Source: Acidisarcina polymorpha (GTDB lineage Bacteria > Acidobacteriota > Terriglobia > Terriglobales > Acidobacteriaceae). Taken from it: a stretch of DNA of 64,000 nucleotides. The notes under the pieces are model-generated. The model was not told the DNA's origin. It saw only the letters and a list, made by a program, of their open reading frames with translations, and made no database searches. The stretch covers positions 2,356,001 through 2,420,000 of the forward strand of contig NZ_CP030840.1 of assembly GCF_003330725.1 (NCBI RefSeq). Reading direction: 5' to 3'. Shown one piece after another: positions 58,991-64,000 of this stretch (position 1 is its first letter; each line of letters opens with the position of its first letter). Position numbers and translations under genes: made by a program.

Positions 58991-59157
58991 CCGGGTGCCC
59001 CATTCGAGCCGACCTCGGCTTGAGCGGGATAACAGACCCCAACACACCCCAGCTACCAGGCCCAGCTACAAGACCCAAAGAAAGCTGTGTCATCCTGAGG
59101 CGACCCAGGGGAGCGAGGGACCCGGGAGGCCACAACTCCCTGCAGAAATCCAACCCG
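58991..59157 (+). repeat. Intergenic repeat copy 1: module B then module A
   Basis: Module B (58991-59040) has GGGTGCCCCAT, the hairpin AGCCGA-CC-TCGGCT and GGGATAACAGAC. A linker follows, then module A (59087-59150) with GTCATCCTGAGGCGACCC, GAGCGAGGGACCCGGGAGG and CCACAA. It ends about 50 bases before the DUF302 gene. Confidence 0.8.
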
Positions 59158-59203
59158 CCTGCGATATGCTGTTCACGAAAGCGAGACCCACAGGAGATCG
59201 GCC

Positions 59204-59596
59204 ATGCAGCCGGGAATCGTCAGCAAGCCAAGTCGCTACTCCGTCGACGAAGCAGTCGCCAAACTCGAAGCCATCCTCCACGAGAAGAGCATCAAGCTCT
59301 TCGCCCTCATCGACCATTCCGGAGAAGCCGCCGCCGCCGGCCTCCACATGCCGCCCACCAAGCTGCTCATCTTCGGCAATCCCAAAGGCGGAACCCCCAT
59401 TATGCTCGCCGCCCCCACCGCCGCCCTCGACCTGCCCCTCAAGATCCTCATCGCCGAAGACCCCCAGGGCAAAACCTGGCTATCCTGGAACGACCCCACC
59501 TATCTTCAACGACGCCACAACATTTCACCGGAACTAACCCAGAACATCGCCGTCCTCGAAACCCTAACCAAAACCCTCATCCCACCCGAAGTCTGA
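59204..59596 (+). CDS. DUF302 domain protein
   Basis: A 130-residue cytoplasmic protein of DUF302 (YSVDEAVAKLEAILHEKSIKLFALIDHSGEAA..., LLIFGNPKGGTPIMLAAPTAALDLPLKILIAED, split). The fold is a compact alpha+beta sheet; members are linked to stress and metabolism but have no set activity. Codons are C-rich like its neighbours in this region. It sits between repeat modules. GGAGATC precedes the ATG. Confidence 0.88.
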   Translation: MQPGIVSKPSRYSVDEAVAKLEAILHEKSIKLFALIDHSGEAAAAGLHMPPTKLLIFGNPKGGTPIMLAAPTAALDLPLKILIAEDPQGKTWLSWNDPTYLQRRHNISPELTQNIAVLETLTKTLIPPEV

Positions 59597-59618
59597 CAAC
59601 CAGGTCCCGCGAAGCAAA

Positions 59619-59738
59619 GCTGTCATCCTGAGCGACCCAAGGGAGCGAAGGACCCGGGAGGCCACAAACCCGCAAGAATCTAGCCAGCCAGGACGCCCCA
59701 TGCAAGCCACCTTCGGCATGAGTGGGATAACAAAATCC
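59619..59738 (+). repeat. Intergenic repeat copy 2: module A then module B
   Basis: Module A (59619-59680) has GTCATCCTGAGCGACCC, GGGAGCGAAGGACCC and GGGAGGCCACAA. Module B (59691-59738) follows with GCCCCAT, a weaker hairpin (AGCCACCTTCGGCAT) and GTGGGATAACAAAATCC. Order A-B is the reverse of copy 1, so the modules move or arise independently. Confidence 0.75.
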
Positions 59739-59799
59739 AAAGGAACCAAAGCGCCACGAACTCAGCAAGCCACCAAGCCCAGGCCCCTTCCAAATTCCT

Positions 59800-60609
59800 C
59801 TAAACTCCCCGCCAAAAGAAGTACCCCGCCATCCCCAACCCAATCGCCACCACCACTCCCCGCATCACCCGCGCATCCACCCGCCGCGCCCATCTCCCCC
59901 CGAAATACCCGCCAATCGCCGCCGTCACCATCATCAGCAGGCACGTCTGCCAAAGCACCTGCTTCTCGATCACAAACGTCACCACCGCGATTCCATTCGC
60001 CAGGCAAGTCGTCACCACCTTCAGCGCGTTGATCTGGTTAATCTCTTCCACCCCAAAGATCGCCAGCAGCGACATCACCAGAAACCCCGCCCCGGCGCCG
60101 AAGTACCCGATATAGAAGCAGACCAGCACCATCCCCAGGAACAACGGCGTCATCGAAACCCGCCCCGCGGGCAGCGTCGACCCACTCACCAGCCGCGCCG
60201 TCTCTCGCGCCGCCGCCCGGCGTTGCAGCCATCTCGAGACCGGGGTGCTCACCGCAAACAGCAGCGCCGCCACCAGCAGCAGCCACGGCACCAGCCGCAG
60301 AAACGTCGCCTGCCCGGTCCGTAAAAGTACCAGCCCGCCGGCCAACCCGCCCAGCAGCGCCGCCGCTCCCAAAGGCGCCAGCAGCCGCAAGTTATGTTTC
60401 AGATCGTCCCAATAAGCGGCGATCGAGGCGAACTGCCCCGGCCACAAAGCCACCGTATTCGTAGCATTCGCCTGAATCGGCAGCATGCCCGTCCCTAACA
60501 CCGCCGGGAACGACAGAAAGGAGCCGCCGCCAGCCATCGCATTTAGCGCCCCGGCCAGCAACGATGCGATCAACAGCCAAACGTGGGGCCAGGTCAGAGT
60601 CGGCAACAT
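59800..60609 (-). CDS. TSUP-family (TauE/SafE) membrane transporter
   Basis: A 269-residue integral membrane protein of the sulfite exporter TauE/SafE family. The conserved N-terminal block (LLIASLLAGALNAMAGGGSFLSFPAVL) and its second-half repeat (FLVMSLLAIFGVEEINQINALKVVTT) are visible, with about eight hydrophobic segments. TSUP proteins export small anions such as sulfite or organosulfonates; the substrate is unknown. It is flanked by repeat modules and lies convergent to the DUF302 gene. Confidence 0.88.
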   Translation of the reverse strand: MLPTLTWPHVWLLIASLLAGALNAMAGGGSFLSFPAVLGTGMLPIQANATNTVALWPGQFASIAAYWDDLKHNLRLLAPLGAAALLGGLAGGLVLLRTGQATFLRLVPWLLLVAALLFAVSTPVSRWLQRRAAARETARLVSGSTLPAGRVSMTPLFLGMVLVCFYIGYFGAGAGFLVMSLLAIFGVEEINQINALKVVTTCLANGIAVVTFVIEKQVLWQTCLLMMVTAAIGGYFGGRWARRVDARVMRGVVVAIGLGMAGYFFWRGV

Positions 60610-60703
60610 GCTTCAACGATTCTAAGTCCCGCACGGCACCCCAGCCCGAAGCTCACCGCCCCATTCCAGCCAAGTCAGACTTAAGTTGAGACCAGCAAGT
60701 CTC

Positions 60704-60990
60704 CGGGTGCCCCATCAAGCCGATTTCGGCTAAAGCGGAATAACAGACTTCCAACCATTCCAGCGAACCCAGCGACCCAAAGGGGCCCAAGCAAAACTGT
60801 GTCATCCTGAGCGACCAAAGGAAGGGAAGGACCTCTCAACCCAGCGACCCAAAAGGAACCCAAGCAAAGCTGTGTCATCCTGAGCGACCAAAGGGAGCGA
60901 AGGACCTGGGAAGCCACAATCTCAAGCGAATCGAACTCGCCCCAATACTCCATTCAAGCGGGACAAGACTTACCAGGAAAGCTCCTAATC
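60704..60990 (+). repeat. Intergenic repeat copy 3: B, two A modules and a decayed B
   Basis: Module B (60704-60750) has the hairpin AGCCGA-TT-TCGGCT and GGAATAACAGAC. A shared linker (CCAACCATTCCAGCGAACCC, CCCAAGCAAAACTGT) leads to module A at 60800-60835 and again at 60870-60932, the latter ending in TCAAGCGAATC. A hairpin-less B remnant (CTCCATTCAAGCGGGACAAGAC) follows near 60948-60970. Confidence 0.75.
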
Positions 60991-61045
60991 AATGTAGCTG
61001 CAACAGTTACAAATCAAAGGAATATCTCGGCCAATCCATCAAGGC

Positions 61046-61240
61046 CGGGTGCCCCATCAAGCCGATTTTGGCTTGAGGGGGATAACAGACCTCCAACCAT
61101 TCCAGCGAATCCAGCGACCCAAAAGGAACCCAAGCAAAACTATGTCATCCTGAGCGACCAAAGGAAGCGAAGGACCTGGGAAGCCACAACCTCAAGCGAA
61201 TCCACCCGCCCCAAACCTCCATCCAAGTGGGATAACGAAC
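61046..61240 (+). repeat. Intergenic repeat copy 4: B, linker, A and B remnant
   Basis: Module B (61046-61090) with GCCCCATCAAGCCGA and GGGGGATAACAGAC, the same linker as in copy 3 (CCAACCATTCCAGCGAATCC), module A (61142-61203) and a B remnant (CTCCATCCAAGTGGGATAACG). The shared linker shows that B-linker-A was duplicated as a unit. Confidence 0.78.
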
Positions 61241-61351
61241 TGCTAGGACAACCACACAGGCACCGCTGCTGCGCGTCCAAGAAGAACACACCCCAACAGC
61301 CCCAGCATTTAGAATCACCCCGCCGAACAAATCTTCCTTCCGGAGCCCGGT

Positions 61352-62449
61352 TTGAAACTCCACCGCCATTTCTGCCTCGTCGCCTCGGTCCTCCTGCTCG
61401 CCGCCATCCCCGCCAGCCCCCAGGCCACCCACGGAGCCGTCCAGCACATCACCGTCCACGGCAAGCTGCTCGAAGGCAATCTTCTCGGCGACACCGCCGA
61501 TCGTCCCGTCAGCGTCTATCTGCCACCCAGCTATGCGACCCAGCCGGATCGCCGGTACCCGGTCGTCTATTTCCTCCACGGGTTCACCGACTCCGACACC
61601 GAATGGTTCGGTCAGGAGCTCAAGAACGGGAAACCTTGGATCAACCTCCCCGAGATCGCCGACCGCGTCTTCGCAGCCGATCCCGCCCACGAAATGATCC
61701 TGATCGTCCCCAACGCCAACAACAAGTTCAAAGGAAGCTTCTACTCGAGCTCTGTCACCACTGGCGATTGGGAAGACTACATCGTCACCGAGCTTGTCGC
61801 CTACATCGACCAGCACTATCGCACCATCGCCCGCCCCGAAAGCCGTGGCCTCGGCGGCCATTCCATGGGTGGCTATGGGACCCTGCGCCTCGGCATGAAG
61901 CATGCCGATGTCTTTTCCAGCATCTACGCCCTCAGCCCCTGCTGCCTGATCGTCTCCGCGCCGGCTCCATCGGCCGCCCCGGCGCCAGCTTCGCAAGATG
62001 GCAAAATCCACGCCGCCGCTCAAGTCAAGAGCGACGCCGATCTCCAAAGAGCGGACTTCTTCACCCTGATCACGCTGGCTTTCGCCTCGGCCTGGTCTCC
62101 CAATCCCGGCAATCCACCCTTCTATCTCGACCTGCCCACCGCGGACGGCAAGCCCCGCCTTGACGTCGTCGCCAAATGGCTAGCCAACGCGCCGCTCGTG
62201 ATCTTGGACCAATATGCAATCGGTCTGAAGCATCTCCACGCCATCGCCTTCGATGCCGGGACCAATGACGAATTCAAGCAGATTCCCCGCGATCTCATCA
62301 CCCTCGACCGCGATCTCACCCTGAATAAAATTCCTCACACCTACGAAACCTACGCCGGCTCCCACATCGATCACATCCCCCAGCGCCTCGAAGAGAAAGT
62401 GCTACCTTTCTTCGCCCGGAATCTCTCCTTCACCCAACCAACTCCATAG
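61352..62449 (+). CDS. Exported esterase (D-type alpha/beta hydrolase)
   Basis: A 365-residue protein; TTG start with GGAG upstream and a signal peptide (FCLVASVLLLAAIPASPQA). The esterase/S-formylglutathione-hydrolase-like fold shows VYLPPSYATQPDRRYPVVYFLHG, the nucleophile in GLGGHSMGGYG (about 170), a candidate acid in FDAGTNDEF and His in AGSHIDHIPQ. Such enzymes hydrolyse esters of acyl or feruloyl groups. Location is outside the cytoplasm. It stands alone after the repeat cluster. Confidence 0.85.
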   Translation: MKLHRHFCLVASVLLLAAIPASPQATHGAVQHITVHGKLLEGNLLGDTADRPVSVYLPPSYATQPDRRYPVVYFLHGFTDSDTEWFGQELKNGKPWINLPEIADRVFAADPAHEMILIVPNANNKFKGSFYSSSVTTGDWEDYIVTELVAYIDQHYRTIARPESRGLGGHSMGGYGTLRLGMKHADVFSSIYALSPCCLIVSAPAPSAAPAPASQDGKIHAAAQVKSDADLQRADFFTLITLAFASAWSPNPGNPPFYLDLPTADGKPRLDVVAKWLANAPLVILDQYAIGLKHLHAIAFDAGTNDEFKQIPRDLITLDRDLTLNKIPHTYETYAGSHIDHIPQRLEEKVLPFFARNLSFTQPTP

Positions 62450-62807
62450 CCAATCCGATCCAGCTATGCAACTTTTCTTAGGGATTTAAGGAGCGCTTGT
62501 CACTTCCTACAACGAGTGGGACAGAAATGATCTATTCAGGGAGTAACGGTGTGTCGAATGCCGCTGCGGGAGGTATCTGTTGCATCGGATCCGACCGAAC
62601 GGCAAAGCCTGGTTCATCTCAGCTTCGAAGGCTTCGATGCTGAAGGCAGTAAGACAAGAGTTATATGCATCACCTGTGTCAATCTAGCGGTGAACATAAG
62701 CGCCAGTCCGATCCTGGTAAACTTCGAGCCGTTAATCCTGCGAAGGCACACAGCAACAAGCTCTAAAACAAACGAGAAGCGCGGGCGACCAGCAGGGGTG
62801 CTCTCGG
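62450..62807. other. Gene-free gap
   Basis: About 360 bases between the convergent esterase and COG4705-like genes. Short frames on both strands lack ribosome sites and any recognisable content. No hairpin with T-run or repeat module was seen. Confidence 0.4.
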
Positions 62808-63695
62808 TCAGTTGCGAAATGCTCCTCGCTTCCGCGCTCTCCATGCAAACAGGCATCCCAGGAACATGGCGCCGGAGACAGCGGTACTCAGCGGAAGACC
62901 GAGGTTCAGCCCGTTGTGCAGCCCTGGATCTTCCCGAAAGGCAAGCCAATCACCAGCCGTAGTTCCCGCCGCCCGCAATGCGATGACGGCCGTCCAGTAC
63001 GCCGCTTTGGTGGTCCATCCATCGCGCCTTCCCAGGGCAAGAACAAGCCCGAAGATCGCGGTCAGCAGCAGCGTCCCATAGCCCGTGCTGAGATGAAGTT
63101 CATCGGCTACCCAGTCGCCGATCGCCGTGCCCAAAGTTCCCGCCGTCAACAAGGAAAGCCAGTACCAGCCACCGGTCGCTGGCCGCCCCTTGCTGTCTGA
63201 AGCCGCTGCAAGCAGCCGGGGTGCAACCGGCCAGACGACCAGAGCCTGAAGAACTGCCAGTCCCCGGATCACCTGAAGATATGGCAAAGCAAAGGTGTGC
63301 GTGGCGAGGTCTGCAAGGTTGGTGGCCGCAGTGCGCAACACGATCACGGCGCCCCAGTACCATACCTGGCTTCGAACCGAGGAACGGCGCTCGCCAAATA
63401 GCACCGCAAAAAAGATCAACGCCAGTGGACCCAGACCTATCCAGTGATTCCACCCGAAATAGTATGAGCAGTCGTCGCCGGTATTGCAGCCCAGGACGCT
63501 GGCCATTGCCATCACCGCCCAATACCGCGCGTCGACATCTGGCACGCTTCCATAATGCATGGGCCGGATAAAGTCAGGCCATTTCACCGCGACCCCTTGA
63601 TGGTTAAGACCTTGATGCTCAATACCTTGGTGCTTAATACCTTGATGCTTGATACTCTGTTCGCTCACGCTTGCCTCCACTCTCATGGTTCGCAT
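62808..63695 (-). CDS. COG4705-like multispanning membrane protein with N-terminal tandem repeat
   Basis: A 295-residue integral membrane protein with internal repeats of the type YW..V..LR.AGT..GDWLA (WYWGAVIVLRTAATNLADLATH, WYWLSLLTAGTLGTAIGDWVAD, AYWTAVIALRAAGTTAGDWLAF), characteristic of the COG4705 group of unknown function, with about eight helices. The first 40 residues are hydrophilic and contain four pentapeptides (IKHQG, IKHQG, IEHQG, LNHQG) encoded by a 15-bp tandem repeat. The tail is basic. Substrate unknown. Confidence 0.8.
   Translation of the reverse strand: MRTMRVEASVSEQSIKHQGIKHQGIEHQGLNHQGVAVKWPDFIRPMHYGSVPDVDARYWAVMAMASVLGCNTGDDCSYYFGWNHWIGLGPLALIFFAVLFGERRSSVRSQVWYWGAVIVLRTAATNLADLATHTFALPYLQVIRGLAVLQALVVWPVAPRLLAAASDSKGRPATGGWYWLSLLTAGTLGTAIGDWVADELHLSTGYGTLLLTAIFGLVLALGRRDGWTTKAAYWTAVIALRAAGTTAGDWLAFREDPGLHNGLNLGLPLSTAVSGAMFLGCLFAWRARKRGAFRN
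63595..63654 (-). repeat. Four 15-bp tandem repeats in the COG4705-like gene
   Basis: Plus-strand units of the type CCTTGATGCTTAATA occur four times with exact 15-base period (63595-63609, 63610-63624, 63625-63639, 63640-63654). They encode the KHQG/EHQG/NHQG pentapeptides in frame. Confidence 0.9.
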
Positions 63696-63789
63696 CCTCT
63701 ACCTGCGTGCTTCTGCGTACTCCTTGCGCCCGGACTTTCTGTCGGTGGAGTTCAGCAGTCGCTGAGATTTCATCGCGGCAGTGTCGCCG

Positions 63790-64000
63790 CTAGCGAAACA
63801 CGACCGTGCTGTGGTTCAGCTCCCATCCAGAGACCACGACTACCGTGCCCGCGGGATGGCCCGGAGAATCTTCAACCATAACTACTTTTTCGCCGATCGC
63901 AAGCTTCACCGGAACTGCTTTGCCCGGTTCTAGCGTGATCTCGCTCTCACCAGCCTTGACCTTCATCTCCACCTTGGAATCGTTCCGCAGGTTGAAGCTC
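63790..64000 (-). CDS. Partial gene, beta-rich protein of unknown function
   Basis: An open frame runs off the right edge; the visible 69 residues end with WELNHSTVVFR and stop. They are strand-rich with alternating valines (EITLEPGKAVPVKLAIGEKVV, PAGTVVVVSGWEL), resembling a small exported beta domain. Homology to the upstream part is unknown because the start lies beyond the window. Codon use fits a coding region. Confidence 0.6.
   Translation of the reverse strand, partial: SFNLRNDSKVEMKVKAGESEITLEPGKAVPVKLAIGEKVVMVEDSPGHPAGTVVVVSGWELNHSTVVFR

Larger units (their letters stand above)
58456..59203. other. Gene-free region with tandem repeat and repeat modules
   Basis: About 750 bases. No credible gene; short open frames lack ribosome sites and look like chance. 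It contains a 16-bp tandem duplication (58736-58767) and the first copy of the B-A intergenic repeat (58991-59157). The left part should include the promoter of the winged-helix/PAS gene. Confidence 0.5.

Noticed and set aside
60681-60953. 90-codon minus-strand open frame in the repeat cluster
   Set aside because: It is the translation of modules A and B themselves (repeated RSLWSLRMTQLCLG-type text) with no ribosome site.
61145-62047. 300-codon minus-strand frame opposite the exported esterase
   Set aside because: The plus-strand frame has a signal peptide and GHSMGG active site; the antisense frame is Gly/Val/Asp-biased shadow.
62549-62962. 137-codon plus-strand frame between the esterase and COG4705-like genes
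   Set aside because: It overlaps the end of the better-supported membrane protein gene and has no recognisable content.

Overview
The window reads as chromosomal DNA of an acidobacterium, most likely of the Acidobacteriaceae/Terriglobia. This is inferred from gene content, with no database search. The main pointers are two very large Oar-like TonB-dependent receptors that carry an N-terminal carboxypeptidase-regulatory (CarboxypepD_reg-like) domain, CadC-type winged-helix regulators, YXWGXW and glycine/histidine-rich exported proteins, and a radical SAM protein of the membrane-spanning-lipid-synthase type. GC is fairly high by eye (not computed). Genes lie on both strands in short operons, several start at TTG, and there is no phage, insertion sequence, CRISPR array, tRNA or rRNA that I can see.

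Layout. 1-16 kb: a glycosyltransferase, a decayed CadC-like regulator, a 2-hydroxyacid dehydrogenase, a PRISE-type reductase, RluD-like pseudouridine synthase, TonB receptor 1, Obg GTPase, a MerR regulator with an Old Yellow Enzyme, a small lipoprotein, a zinc-ribbon membrane protein and a YegD-like Hsp70 homologue. 16-30 kb: exported MsrA, a TPR protein, then what looks like a carbohydrate-use locus: TonB receptor 2 behind a clear sigma70-type promoter with a palindromic operator, an exported esterase, a GH27 alpha-galactosidase, and a run of LarA-like nickel-pincer enzyme, tagaturonate epimerase UxaE and a KduD-like dehydrogenase, followed by a thioesterase and a Tat-exported lactonase. 30-38 kb: RlpA, the radical SAM protein, a coupled thioredoxin-fold/DsbD-N pair and a Gly/His repeat protein. 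38-46 kb: MurC, a repeat-rich YXWGXW lipoprotein, an Ig-like exported protein and a multicopper oxidase with IPT/TIG domains. 46-58 kb: DnaN, AlkD-like repair protein, ribosomal protein S20, two amidohydrolases around a DUF1330 protein, signal peptidase I, heme A synthase, a CoA-transferase and an unusual winged-helix/PAS/PAS regulator. 58-64 kb: DUF302, TSUP transporter and esterase genes among copies of a two-module intergenic repeat, then a COG4705-like membrane protein with an in-frame 15-bp tandem repeat and a partial gene at the right edge.

The two most promising systems are the radical SAM protein at 32.6-34.7 kb, a candidate synthase of membrane-spanning (iso-diabolic acid/tetraether-like) lipids, and the LarA-like/UxaE/SDR cluster at 24.9-28.3 kb, which suggests a nickel-pincer-dependent sugar-acid epimerase in a uronate pathway. 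The intergenic repeat mosaic at 59.0-61.2 kb is the clearest structure that genes do not explain.
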